The notes under the pieces are model-generated. The model searched no databases. It was not told the origin of the DNA and saw only the letters and a program-made list of their open reading frames with translations. A DNA stretch of 64,000 nucleotides, taken from positions 418,711-482,710 of the forward strand of contig NZ_BMRO01000003.1 of assembly GCF_014648675.1 (NCBI RefSeq), written 5' to 3'. This document shows, piece by piece, positions 1-8,363 of this stretch. Within the stretch, counting starts at the first letter, position 1. Every line of letters starts with the position of its first letter. A program made the translations under genes and the position numbers. Source of the stretch: Actinomadura livida. Lineage in GTDB: Bacteria; Actinomycetota; Actinomycetes; Streptosporangiales; Streptosporangiaceae.

Positions 1-2
1 AC

Positions 3-1433
3 ATCGGCGGGCCCGCCACGCCGAAGCCGCTGGAGGGACGGCCCGTTCCCGCGAACCCGCACCAGGGGCCCGTGGGGTTGTCGTCCATGCACGCCGACAG
101 TTACGCGTCGGACACGTACCCGTTCCTAGGGCCGCTCGGTCGCACCCCTGAGGTTCTCAACGAGGCGAAGGGCGGCGGCCTGCCCGGCCTGTGCTCGACG
201 GTGACGTTCGCCCGCAGGACGGGGCTGATCGTGGCGCAGTGCACGCGCGGGCAGAACTTCATGCTGCGGCTGATCGACCCCAGGACGCTGAAGGACCTCG
301 CCACCTACGAACTGCCGCCCAGGCCGTCCACGGTCCAGGCGGTCTTCTCGCTGAGCCTGGACAAGGTGCTCACCGACACGTCGGGCGGGGCGTACTACTA
401 CCTGGACCCGCAGGACCGCGCCGTCCTCGCGGACTCGGCGTTCCATCTGCGGCGGTTCGCCCACGAGAAGGGCGCGGACGGCAAGTGGCGCTTCACGGTG
501 ACCGATGACTGGGACCTCAGCCGGTACCTCCCGCACGACTGCGCCACCTGGACGAATCCGTGGCCCGCGGGCGAGTGCGACCCCGTCACCGCCGTCGGCC
601 CGGACTGGAGCGGCCTCATCTGGTGGATCACGCGGAACGGGCGGATCGGCACCGTCGACCCCGATTCCGGCACCGTCCGGATGACGCGGCTCCAGGGCGA
701 GAGCATCCAGAACTCGTTCGCGGCGTCCGAGGACGGCCTTTCGATCGTGTCCGACCACGCGCTCTACCAGATGCGGGCGGATCGGGACGGCACGCCCGAG
801 GTCATCTGGCGCGAGCCGTACGACAGGGGAAGCGGACGCAAGCCGGGCCAGATCGACCAGGGCTCGGGGACGACGCCCACCTACTTCGGCGACGGGTACG
901 TGGCCATCACCGACAACGCCGACGACCGCATGCACGTGATCGTCCGCCGCAGGGCCGACGGCGGGCTGGTGTGCCGGATCCCCGTGTTCGGAAGCGGAGC
1001 GAGCGCCACGGACAACTCGCTCGTCGGGTACGGCGGCAGCCTGTTCGTGGAGAACAACTACGGCTACCGCAACTTCTTCGAGCTGCCGCCGGGCGGGTCG
1101 TCGGTGGGCGGGGTCAGCCGCGTGGACGTGAAGCCGGGCGGGAGCGGCTGTGAGACCGTCTGGACGAGCAAAGAGCGCTCGCTCTCCACCGTTCCCAAGG
1201 TTTCGGTCCCCGCCGGGCTGCTCTACCTGTACACGAAGGAGCCCCGCAACGACTTCATCGACGCCTGGTACCTGACGGCGGTGGACGTCCACACGGGCCG
1301 GACCGTCTACAAGGTCCTGACGGGCCCCGGGAAGTGGTTCGACAACAACTGGGCGCCCATCACCCTCGGCCCGGACGGGACCGCGTACGTGGGCGTCCTC
1401 GGCGGGCTCGTCGCCGTCCGCGACCGCGAGTAG
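3..1433 (+). CDS. Beta-propeller-like protein, 5' end outside window
   Basis: The frame is already open at the left edge and runs without a stop through a possible internal GTG at 72, so the true start and any signal peptide lie outside. At least 476 residues are present. They form many short strand-like segments with Gly/Asp/Trp-rich turns, for example WSGLIWWITRNGRIGTVD and, near the C terminus, LGPDGTAYVGVLGG. This looks like the blades of a beta-propeller (quinoprotein or NHL style). Several Cys residues and the absence of membrane segments would suit an exported protein. No enzyme motif is recognised, so the function is unknown. The next gene in the same direction starts about 60 bp downstream. 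Confidence 0.7.
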   Translation: MGGPATPKPLEGRPVPANPHQGPVGLSSMHADSYASDTYPFLGPLGRTPEVLNEAKGGGLPGLCSTVTFARRTGLIVAQCTRGQNFMLRLIDPRTLKDLATYELPPRPSTVQAVFSLSLDKVLTDTSGGAYYYLDPQDRAVLADSAFHLRRFAHEKGADGKWRFTVTDDWDLSRYLPHDCATWTNPWPAGECDPVTAVGPDWSGLIWWITRNGRIGTVDPDSGTVRMTRLQGESIQNSFAASEDGLSIVSDHALYQMRADRDGTPEVIWREPYDRGSGRKPGQIDQGSGTTPTYFGDGYVAITDNADDRMHVIVRRRADGGLVCRIPVFGSGASATDNSLVGYGGSLFVENNYGYRNFFELPPGGSSVGGVSRVDVKPGGSGCETVWTSKERSLSTVPKVSVPAGLLYLYTKEPRNDFIDAWYLTAVDVHTGRTVYKVLTGPGKWFDNNWAPITLGPDGTAYVGVLGGLVAVRDRE

Positions 1434-1494
1434 GCCGCGCCCCAGCGGGGATACCGGTCCGATCAGCGGAACCGAGACGGACCGAGGAGGAGGC

Positions 1495-1764
1495 ATGCGG
1501 GCACGCGAGCCCGGTGAGAGCCGCGACTTCCGCGAGGACGTCGACGAGATGGGCGACAACGACCAGGACCTGGAGATCGGCCTGACCGAGGAGTACGTGA
1601 CCGACCCGCCCGAGGGGCTGCGGATCGAGGAACCGGAGGAGAGCGAGGACGGCCTGGGCATCACCGAGTACGAACGGCAACTGGCCGACGAGGACGCGCC
1701 CCAGCGGCCCCGCCCGGACACCCCCGCCGAGTCCGACGCCGTGAACCCCACCCGCAGGCCCTGA
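1495..1764 (+). CDS. Small acidic hypothetical protein
   Basis: Starts at ATG 1495 behind a strong Shine-Dalgarno (GAGGAGG) and encodes 89 residues very rich in Asp and Glu. There is no signal peptide, membrane segment or Cys. The acidic core has repeated short phrases such as LGITEYERQLADEDAPQ. I do not recognise the family. Proteins of this type are common soluble, probably unstructured proteins of actinomycetes. It ends 30 bp before the convergent ROK gene. The gene is believable from the RBS and codon bias; no function can be assigned. Confidence 0.6.
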   Translation: MRAREPGESRDFREDVDEMGDNDQDLEIGLTEEYVTDPPEGLRIEEPEESEDGLGITEYERQLADEDAPQRPRPDTPAESDAVNPTRRP

Positions 1765-1794
1765 ACCGGCGCGCGGGCGGCGGTGACGGGCCGC

Positions 1795-3021
1795 TCAGGG
1801 AACGGCCTCCGGGGCGCGCAGCCGGGTGAGGACCTGGACCGGGTCGGCCAGGACCTCCGCGAACGCGAACTCGGCGGCGCCGACGAGGGTCGTGTCGTCG
1901 CCGAGGGCGGCGGTGCGCAGCTTGACCCGCTCGCGGGGCGCCGCGAGCGCGCCGGTCGCCATGACGCTGCGGATCTGCGCGGCGGCGCCGAGGTAGATGT
2001 CGCGGAGCGTCCCGCCGAAGACGACCAGCCCGGGGTTGAAGACGTTGACCAGGTTGGCGACGCCGAGGCCGAGCCAGCTCCCGACCCGCTGCAGCGCCTC
2101 CCGGGCGGCGATGTCCCCGGCGTCGGCGGCGGCGACGACGGCCCGGACCGCGTCGCGGCCCGGCTGGTCGGGGGACTCCTCGCGGCCGGCGTGCGCGAGC
2201 AGCGTCCGCTCCCCCACCTCGGCCTCCAGGCAGCCCTTCGACCCGCAGGCGCAGAGCCGCCCGCCCGGATTGATGATCATGTGGCCGATCTCGCCGCCGA
2301 AGCCCTCGTCGCCGCCGAGCAGCCGCCCGTGCGCGATGATGCCGCCGCCGACGCCGACGTCGCCGTGCAGGTAGATGAGGTTGTCGCAGCCGACCCCCGC
2401 GCCGCGCTCGTGCTCGGCGAGGGCGCCGAGGTTGGCGTCGTTGCAGACCGACACGGGGATGCCGAGGCCGAGCCGGCGGGACAGGGCGTCGCCGAGCCGC
2501 AGTTCCCCGACGTCCAGGTTGGGGCCGAACATGATCGTGTCGTCGGAGCGGCGGACGGTGCCCGGGAAGCCGAGCGTGGCGCCGACGCAGACGGCGTCGC
2601 GCTCGGCCTTGCGGACGAGCGCGCGGGCCCCGGCGACCAGCACGCCGAGCAGCTCCGCGGGGTCGGAGCCGCGGGCCCGCACGCCCTCGCGGCGGTCCAG
2701 GACGACGCCGCCGAGCCCGACGCGCGCGACGACGAGCCGGTCGACGCCGACCTCGAACGCCAGCACGTAGACCCGGGTGGACTCGGGGCGGACGACGAGG
2801 GACGGGCGCCCGGCGCGGCGTCCGGGGCCGCGCGGCAGCTCCTCGCGGACGAGCCCGGCCGCGGTGAGGTCGGCGGTCAGCGCCATGATCGTGCTGCGGT
2901 TGAGGCCGAGGGACTCGGCGAGCGTGGCGCGCGACGCCGGGCCGCGCAGGTGCACGAAGCGCAGGAGCGTCCCCAGGTTGTGCCGCCGGATGTCCTCTTG
3001 TGACGGGCCGCCCTTCATCAT
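1795..3021 (-). CDS. ROK-family transcriptional regulator (XylR-like)
   Basis: A 408-residue ROK repressor. Residues about 10-75 form a winged helix-turn-helix (SRATLAESLGLNRSTIMALT). The rest is a sugar-kinase-like ROK domain with the EIGH motif (244-247) and the zinc-binding CxCGxxGCxE motif (257-265). ROK repressors of this architecture bind a sugar and release DNA. The ATG overlaps the stop of the upstream ATPase by 4 bp (ATGA), so it is the last gene of the leftward xylose-type ABC operon and the obvious candidate regulator of it. The same frame stays open farther upstream, but the ATGA overlap and the protein homology fix the start. A likely operator set lies upstream of xylF at 7424-7619. 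Confidence 0.9.
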   Translation of the reverse strand: MMKGGPSQEDIRRHNLGTLLRFVHLRGPASRATLAESLGLNRSTIMALTADLTAAGLVREELPRGPGRRAGRPSLVVRPESTRVYVLAFEVGVDRLVVARVGLGGVVLDRREGVRARGSDPAELLGVLVAGARALVRKAERDAVCVGATLGFPGTVRRSDDTIMFGPNLDVGELRLGDALSRRLGLGIPVSVCNDANLGALAEHERGAGVGCDNLIYLHGDVGVGGGIIAHGRLLGGDEGFGGEIGHMIINPGGRLCACGSKGCLEAEVGERTLLAHAGREESPDQPGRDAVRAVVAAADAGDIAAREALQRVGSWLGLGVANLVNVFNPGLVVFGGTLRDIYLGAAAQIRSVMATGALAAPRERVKLRTAALGDDTTLVGAAEFAFAEVLADPVQVLTRLRAPEAVP

Positions 3022-3776
3022 CGGCGCAGCCCCAGCTCTCCGCTGGCACCCGAGGTGATCAGCTCGACGACCTGCCGGTGGGTGACGTCGGAGGTCCGCA
3101 CCTGGGCGACCATCCGGCCGAGGTACATCGCGGCGATCCGGTCGGAGACGGCGAAGACGTCGTTCATGTTGTGCGAGATCAGCACGACGGCCAGGCCCTT
3201 GTCCGCGAGCCGGCGGACGACCTCCAGCACCTGCTGGGTCTGCGCGATGCCGAGCGCGGCGGCGGGCTCGTCCAGGATCACGACCTTGCTGTCCCACAGG
3301 ACGGCGCGGGCGATCGCGACGGTCTGCCGCTGCCCGCCCGACAGCGTCGCGATCCGCTGCCGGACCGAGCCCATCGTGCGGACGGCGAGGCCGGACAGCG
3401 TCGAGCGGGCCATCTCCTCCATCGCGGTCTCGTCCAGGGTGAGGCCGCGGCGCCGCTCCCGGCCGAGGAAGAGGTTCTGGACGATGTCCAGGTTCTCGCA
3501 GAGCGCGAGGTCCTGGTGGACGATCTCGATCCCGAGGCGGGTGGCCTCGCGGGGGCTGCCGATCCGCACCGGGCGGCCCTCGAAGCGGTACTCCCCCGCG
3601 TCGAACGCGTGGATGCCGCCGATGCACTTGACCAGCGTCGTCTTGCCCGCGCCGTTGTCGCCGACGAGCGCGGTGACCTCGCCGGGGTAGGCGGAGAACG
3701 CCACGTCGTGCAGGACCGTGACGGAACCGAAGCTCTTCTCGATCCCGCGCAGGTCCAGGGCTGGTGTCACTGACAT
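3018..3776 (-). CDS. Sugar ABC transporter ATP-binding protein (second, single-domain)
   Basis: A cytoplasmic ATPase of 252 residues with one complete nucleotide-binding domain: Walker A GDNGAGKTT (39-47), Q-loop near 88, signature LSGGQ (145-149), Walker B ending DE (169-170) and H-loop His202. It belongs to the carbohydrate-uptake-2 (XylG/RbsA) family, which normally has two fused domains of about 500 residues. It closely resembles the ATPase at 5357-6142, so this operon carries two separate single-domain ATPases around one permease. ATG 3776 is chosen over an in-frame ATG at 3953 because the family starts here and the extension is low-complexity. It is separated from the permease by a 12-bp minisatellite and overlaps the ROK gene by 4 bp. 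Confidence 0.88.
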   Translation of the reverse strand: MSVTPALDLRGIEKSFGSVTVLHDVAFSAYPGEVTALVGDNGAGKTTLVKCIGGIHAFDAGEYRFEGRPVRIGSPREATRLGIEIVHQDLALCENLDIVQNLFLGRERRRGLTLDETAMEEMARSTLSGLAVRTMGSVRQRIATLSGGQRQTVAIARAVLWDSKVVILDEPAAALGIAQTQQVLEVVRRLADKGLAVVLISHNMNDVFAVSDRIAAMYLGRMVAQVRTSDVTHRQVVELITSGASGELGLRR

Positions 3777-3973
3777 GCCGAGGGGCTCCCACCGTGCCGC
3801 ACCGCCGCCGCGCGGCAGGCGGTCGTGAGCAGTGAGATTATCAGCAGAGCTCCGCGGCCAGGAACCGCCGGACGGCCCGCGAAGGCCCTCCGGCAAGGCC
3901 GGGGAGCCGACGGCGCGCGCCACCGGCTCCCAGGCCTCCCCGGTCGTGTTCACGGGATCACAGCTCGCACGCC

Positions 3974-4057
3974 GGCCCCGGCACCGGCCCCGGCACCGGC
4001 CGCGACACCGGCCGCGACACCGGCCGCGTCCATGGCCGCGTCCATGGCCGCGTCCAT
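3974..4057. repeat. 12-bp minisatellite (7 units)
   Basis: Seven tandem 12-bp units: two GGCCCCGGCACC, two GGCCGCGACACC and three GGCCGCGTCCAT. The last unit ends 4 bp before the permease stop codon (4062-4064, minus strand), so on the transcript the array follows directly after the stop, between permease and second ATPase. The units diverge stepwise in pairs and triplets, as expected from successive slippage or unequal crossover. Confidence 0.9.
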
Positions 4058-4061
4058 GGCG

Positions 4062-5345
4062 TCACCGTCCTACGTTGGACCGCCGCCGTCTGGCCAGCGC
4101 GTCCATGCTGGCGGCGAGCAGCAGCACCACACCGGTGATGAGGAAGCTGAGGTACGCCTTGGTGCCGAGCAGGCCGAGCCCGTTCTCGATGGTGGCGATC
4201 ACGAGCCCGCCGAACACCGCGTCGCGGGCCTTGCCGCGCCCGCCGAACAGGCTCGTCCCGCCGATGACGGCGGCGCCGACCGCGTACAGCAGCGTGTTGC
4301 CGGCGCCCGCGCTCACCGCGACCGAGTTGAGCCGGGACGCGGCCAGGATGCCGCTGATCGCGGCGAGCCCGGAACCGATCATGAAGACGGAGATCCGGAT
4401 GCGGACCACGTTGATGCCGGCCCGGCGGGCGGCCTCGGCGTTGCCGCCGACGGCGTAGATGTGCCGGCCGAACGAGGTGCGGCCCAGGATGAACGTGCAC
4501 ACGATCAGCAGGGTGCCGACGAGCGGCACGCCCCACGGGATGCCGGCCAGCTCGATCAGCGGGCTGGCGGCGCGGTCCAGGCTGAGCACGTACGTGGCGC
4601 CGAGCAGCACGGCCGCGACGACCCCGCACTGGATGAGCACGAGCTCGATCGGCTTGGAGTGCAGGTGGCGGGCGTGCTGGCGCTGCCAGCGCAGCAGCTG
4701 CGTGGCGGTGTAGCCGACCGCGCAGGCCACGGCGAGCGTCCAGCCGAGCCAGATCGGCATGTTCCTGGTGGCGAGCGCCACGATGACCTCGTCGCGGACG
4801 GGGACGGTCCCGCCCTCGCCGATCAGCCACAGCGTGATGCCCTGCAGGCCGAGGAAGAACGCCAGCGAGACGACGAACGAGGGGATGCGCAGGATCGCGA
4901 CCAGCCAGCCGATCGCGGTGCCGATGATGATGCCGGCCGCGATGGCGCTGATCACCGCGACGTACCAGGGCTGCCCGCCCTCGACGAGGAGCTTGGCCAT
5001 CAGCGCCGCGCAGAGACCGCTCGCCACACCGGCCGACAGGTCGATCTCCCCCACCAGCAGCACGAACACCAGGCCCATGGCGAGGATCGTGATCGGCAGC
5101 GCCTGCGTGGAGAGGTTCGCGATGTTCCCCGTGCTGAGGAACGTGTCGGGCTTCAGGAAGGTGAACAGGACGAACAGCGAGGCCAGGCCGATGAGGGCGG
5201 GGAGCGCGCCCAGCTCACCCGCCTTGAGCCGGTTCCAGTAGTCCAGCACCGCGGACTTGACGTCGTGCTCGCGCCGGTCTGTTGCGAAATCCGAGTCCGC
5301 CAGCTTCAAGGCGGTCTCCTTGCCTTCGGGGATGTCGGTGGACAC
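4062..5345 (-). CDS. xylH: Xylose-type ABC transporter permease
   Basis: A 427-residue integral membrane permease of the BPD_transp_2 (XylH/RbsC) family with about ten hydrophobic segments. The family signatures VGEIDLSAG and the cytoplasmic coupling loop around GGNAEAARRAGINV are both present. The soluble N-terminal 50 residues are usual for XylH. The GTG start at 5345 has a strong GGGGGACC Shine-Dalgarno and lies 11 bp after the stop of the upstream ATPase gene; the frame is open farther upstream, but that stretch overlaps the ATPase. It should pair with the binding lipoprotein (6257-7336) and one or both ATPases to import a pentose or related sugar. Confidence 0.9.
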   Translation of the reverse strand: MSTDIPEGKETALKLADSDFATDRREHDVKSAVLDYWNRLKAGELGALPALIGLASLFVLFTFLKPDTFLSTGNIANLSTQALPITILAMGLVFVLLVGEIDLSAGVASGLCAALMAKLLVEGGQPWYVAVISAIAAGIIIGTAIGWLVAILRIPSFVVSLAFFLGLQGITLWLIGEGGTVPVRDEVIVALATRNMPIWLGWTLAVACAVGYTATQLLRWQRQHARHLHSKPIELVLIQCGVVAAVLLGATYVLSLDRAASPLIELAGIPWGVPLVGTLLIVCTFILGRTSFGRHIYAVGGNAEAARRAGINVVRIRISVFMIGSGLAAISGILAASRLNSVAVSAGAGNTLLYAVGAAVIGGTSLFGGRGKARDAVFGGLVIATIENGLGLLGTKAYLSFLITGVVLLLAASMDALARRRRSNVGR

Positions 5346-5356
5346 CTGGTCCCCCT

Positions 5357-6142
5357 TCAGATGCTCTCGGCGGCGGTCTGCGGCGCGAGGCCGAGATCGC
5401 CGGAACGGCCGGCGGTGATGAGCTCCACGACCTGGCCGTGGGTGACCTCGGTACGGGCGACGTCCGCCGCGACCCTGCCGAGGTAGAGCGCGGTGATGCG
5501 GTCGGCCACCTCGAACACGTCGTTCATGTTGTGCGAGATGAGCACGACGGCGTGCCCGGTGTCGGCGAGCCGCCGGACGAGGTCGAGCACCTGGCGGGTC
5601 TGCGCGACGCCGAGCGCGGCGGTGGGCTCGTCCAGGATCACGACCTTGGACTCCCACAGCGCGGCCTTGGCGATGGCGACGGTCTGCCGCTGCCCGCCGG
5701 ACAGGCTCGCGACCTGCTGGCGGACGGACTTGACGGTGCGGACCGACAGCCGGGCGAGCGTCTCGCGCGCCGCCTCCTCCATCGACGGCTCGTCGAGCAC
5801 GAGGCCCTTGCGCCGCTCGCGGCCGAGGAACATGTTCTGCACGATGTCGAGGTTGTCGGCGAGTGCGAGGTCCTGGTAGACGACCTCGATGCCGAGTTCG
5901 GACGCGGCGCGCGGCCCGTCGATGGTCACCGGGCGGCCCTCGAACTCGATCTGCCCCGAGTCGGTGGGGTGGATGCCGGCGATGCACTTGATGAGGGTGG
6001 ACTTGCCGGCGCCGTTGTCGCCGACGAGCGCCATCACTTCGCCCAGCCGCACCGTGAAGTCCACGTTGTGCAGCACATGGACGGCGCCGAAGCTCTTGTT
6101 GAGCCCGGTGATGCGGAGGACGGGGTCTCCGGTTTCAGCCAC
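5357..6142 (-). CDS. xylG: Sugar ABC transporter ATP-binding protein (first, single-domain)
   Basis: A 261-residue ATPase with Walker A GDNGAGKST (41-49), Q90, LSGGQ (147-151), Walker B VVILDE (167-172) and His204. All catalytic motifs are intact. The GTG start at 6142 follows a GGAAGGA Shine-Dalgarno. It lies between the binding-protein and permease genes in the classic xylF-G-H order. Unlike enterobacterial XylG it has one ATPase domain, as is frequent in actinomycetes, so it may act as a homodimer or pair with the closely similar ATPase encoded downstream of the permease. Confidence 0.9.
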   Translation of the reverse strand: MAETGDPVLRITGLNKSFGAVHVLHNVDFTVRLGEVMALVGDNGAGKSTLIKCIAGIHPTDSGQIEFEGRPVTIDGPRAASELGIEVVYQDLALADNLDIVQNMFLGRERRKGLVLDEPSMEEAARETLARLSVRTVKSVRQQVASLSGGQRQTVAIAKAALWESKVVILDEPTAALGVAQTRQVLDLVRRLADTGHAVVLISHNMNDVFEVADRITALYLGRVAADVARTEVTHGQVVELITAGRSGDLGLAPQTAAESI

Positions 6143-6256
6143 GTGGTTCCTTCCAGGTTCACGTCGTGCCCGTGGCGGGCCCCCGGCGTCCCGGGTTTCC
6201 GGGTACCCGGGGCGCCATCAGCGGTGCGGGGCCCGCCACGAGGTCGGGGGAAGCGG

Positions 6257-7336
6257 CTACTGGATGCCCGCGTCCTTGCACTTGGCCGCGTAGGCCCCCT
6301 TGCAGAGGTCCTCGACCTTGACGAACCCGTCGTCCACGACGGTCTTCATGTTCTCCTTGTCGACGCCGATCGGGGTCAGCAGCACCGACGGCACGTCACG
6401 CTTGCCCTCCGGGTCGTTCGTGGTGCCGTTGGTCTCGCCCTTCTCGCCCTTGATCAGGGACACGGCCAGCTTGGCCGCCGCGTCGGCCTCCTGCTTGACC
6501 GGCTTGTAGACCGTCATGCACTGGGTGCCGTCGAGGATGTTCTGCAGCCCCTGGACGGTCGCGTCCTGGCCGGTGACCGGGACCTTGCCGGCCTGCTTGT
6601 TCTTCTTGAGGATCGAGATGGCCGCGTTGCCGAGGTTGTCGTTGGCGGCGAGGACACCGTCGATCTTGCCCTGCTGCTCGGTCCACATCTGCTCGAAGAG
6701 CGTGGCGCCCTTCTCCGCGCTCCACTCCGGAACGGGCTGCTCGGCGACCTTCGTGTAGTTGGCGTTCTTGTCGAGGATGTTGTGCGAGCCCTGGGCGAAC
6801 AGCGTCGCGTTGTTGTCGGTGGGCGCGCCGTTCAGGTAGACGATGTTGGACTTCTCCTCACCCAGGCACTTCTCCAGGCCCTTGCCCATCTCCTCGCCGA
6901 CCTTGACGTTGTCGAACGACACGTAGTAGTCGGCGACGCCGCCGAGCGTGAGCCGGTCGTAGTCGATGGTCTTGACGCCCTGCGACTGCGCCTTGCGCTG
7001 GACCGCGGCCGCCGAGTTGGAGTCGAGCCCGGTCAGCAGGAGGACGGTGGCGCCGCTGGTGAGCATCTGGTCGGCGATCGTCTGGAAGCGCTGGGCCGAG
7101 CCCTCCGCGTTCTGGATGTCGCTCTCGACGCCGGCCGCCTTGAACGCCTGCTCCAGGTACGGGCGGTCGAAGCTCTCCCAGCGGTCCGAGGAGGCGGTGT
7201 CGGGCAGGATCACGCCGACCTTGCCCTTGACCTCGCCGGAACCGCCGGCGTCGTCGGAGCCGTCGTCGCCGCAGGCGGTGAGTGTGAGCGCCCCGGCCGT
7301 CATGACGGCCATCAGGCTGAGGATCCCCTTGCGCAT
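6257..7336 (-). CDS. xylF: D-xylose-type substrate-binding lipoprotein
   Basis: A 359-residue periplasmic-binding-protein-1 family protein. ATG 7336 follows an AAAGGAC Shine-Dalgarno. Residues 1-22 form a lipoprotein signal ending in lipobox LTAC (lipid-modified Cys22), followed by an acidic linker. The core starts KGKVGVILPDT and contains TIDYDRLTLGG and VSFDNVKVGE, which match the D-xylose-binding XylF subgroup rather than ribose or galactose binders. The protein should be anchored outside the membrane and deliver the sugar to the permease. It is the first gene of the operon, so the promoter and operators lie in the 500-bp gap upstream. Xylose specificity is inferred from family resemblance. 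Confidence 0.88.
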   Translation of the reverse strand: MRKGILSLMAVMTAGALTLTACGDDGSDDAGGSGEVKGKVGVILPDTASSDRWESFDRPYLEQAFKAAGVESDIQNAEGSAQRFQTIADQMLTSGATVLLLTGLDSNSAAAVQRKAQSQGVKTIDYDRLTLGGVADYYVSFDNVKVGEEMGKGLEKCLGEEKSNIVYLNGAPTDNNATLFAQGSHNILDKNANYTKVAEQPVPEWSAEKGATLFEQMWTEQQGKIDGVLAANDNLGNAAISILKKNKQAGKVPVTGQDATVQGLQNILDGTQCMTVYKPVKQEADAAAKLAVSLIKGEKGETNGTTNDPEGKRDVPSVLLTPIGVDKENMKTVVDDGFVKVEDLCKGAYAAKCKDAGIQ

Positions 7337-7423
7337 TGCCCGGGTCCTTTCTGGGGTGGGCCGCCGTGGCGCGGCCGAGGGGGTCGCAAGCCGGTGAGCG
7401 AGATCACATGCCCACCGGCGTGA

Positions 7424-7619
7424 ATGTTGTGCCCCGCAACTTATGTCGGCCTTGCCCGGTGCGCCAGACCTGTCGCCCGACCAATTTGTTGTCAGGCGTA
7501 ACAATCACGTAACGCGAGATCAACACGGGCGCGACACGGGGATTCGCGGGCGGCGGGATGAGACGCGGCGGCCAGGGCCGTCCCACCGCGGGGGCGCAGT
7601 ATGTTCGGCGGCTCAACAT
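7424..7619. promoter_or_regulatory. Three putative operators upstream of xylF
   Basis: The gap 7337-7846 holds no convincing gene. It contains three 19-bp sites with the same layout, five bases, nine-base spacer, five bases: ATGTT-N9-AACTT (7424-7442), TTGTT-N9-AACAA (7486-7504) and ATGTT-N9-AACAT (7601-7619). The last two are perfect inverted repeats. Binding by the ROK repressor encoded at the end of the operon is the natural inference. The local AT content is higher than in the flanks, as expected for a promoter. Confidence 0.55.
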
Positions 7620-7846
7620 TCCCCTAAACCGGGGATCGGCCGCCCGGAGAGGGCTTCGCGGCACGCCAGGGCCGGTTCGCGGGCGCGCGTGACGCGGGCT
7701 CCGGGCGCGCCGGGGCCGGTCCGCGGGCGCGCAGGGGCCATGCCGGGGCGGCAGGAGACCACCCCGGCCGGTGGACGGACGGTTCCGTCAAGTGTTCGGC
7801 TCGGCGACCGCACTCGGCGGCTCGCGTCGCGGTCTGTCCGGCGGCC

Positions 7847-8143
7847 TCAGTTGACGGCGAGGACCAGCGCGACCCGGTCGGCCGCGGTGGCGACGTCGTC
7901 GGCGGCCGCGATCCGCTCCGCCCACGACCACCAGTACCACCAGCCGTCCGCGCCCTGCTCCGCCAGGATGTTCTCGGTGAGGGCGGACGCGTCCGGATTC
8001 ACCACGTGCAGGCTCGGCGACTGGCCGCGGGGCAGGGTGAGACGCACCCGGAAGCCACGCTTGACAAGCTCGTCGCCCAGTTCTTCCAGATATTCGATCC
8101 GCGTCTTCGACGGCGCGGCCGTTCCCGTATCGTCAGGCGTCAT
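7847..8143 (-). CDS. Small hypothetical protein with WWYWW motif
   Basis: Encodes 98 residues from ATG 8143, behind a GAGGAACTGAGG leader. The protein is soluble, predicted helix-strand-strand-helix, with a central aromatic run GWWYWWSWAERI and a C-terminal helix. It resembles small actinomycete proteins of unknown role that present a tryptophan pair between an alpha/beta start and a closing helix; compare the genes at 17328-17555, 29365-29643 and 62115-62465 in this window. It is divergent from the membrane protein at 8364. No catalytic residue is apparent. Confidence 0.65.
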   Translation of the reverse strand: MTPDDTGTAAPSKTRIEYLEELGDELVKRGFRVRLTLPRGQSPSLHVVNPDASALTENILAEQGADGWWYWWSWAERIAAADDVATAADRVALVLAVN

Positions 8144-8363
8144 CCTCAGTTCCTCACGGACTCCGCGCGGCCCGACGAGACCTCAGCCTCCCGCTTCGCC
8201 CGCCCGTGCGCAAGCACTTCGGGCTGGTCAGCCGGGTGTCGGCGGTGCCCGGCCGGTGGGCCGGCCGGCGGGCGGCCGCGGTGGGCCGCCGCGTTTCGGA
8301 GCGCCAGGGCACCCTATCCGGGATATCTTGCGCGTAGCACACGAACCGCGATGTGGGGGGACG

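Noticed and set aside
126-1751. Very long antisense reading frames (for example 126-1751, 8154-11735, 18661-21471, 49751-52810)
   Set aside because: Their products are Arg/Ala/Gly/Pro- or His/Val/Asp-rich nonsense, lie opposite clear genes and follow from high GC in the third codon position.
3974-4057. Minisatellites as CRISPR arrays or REP elements
   Set aside because: Units of 12-14 bp without spacers; each locus has a different unit sequence.
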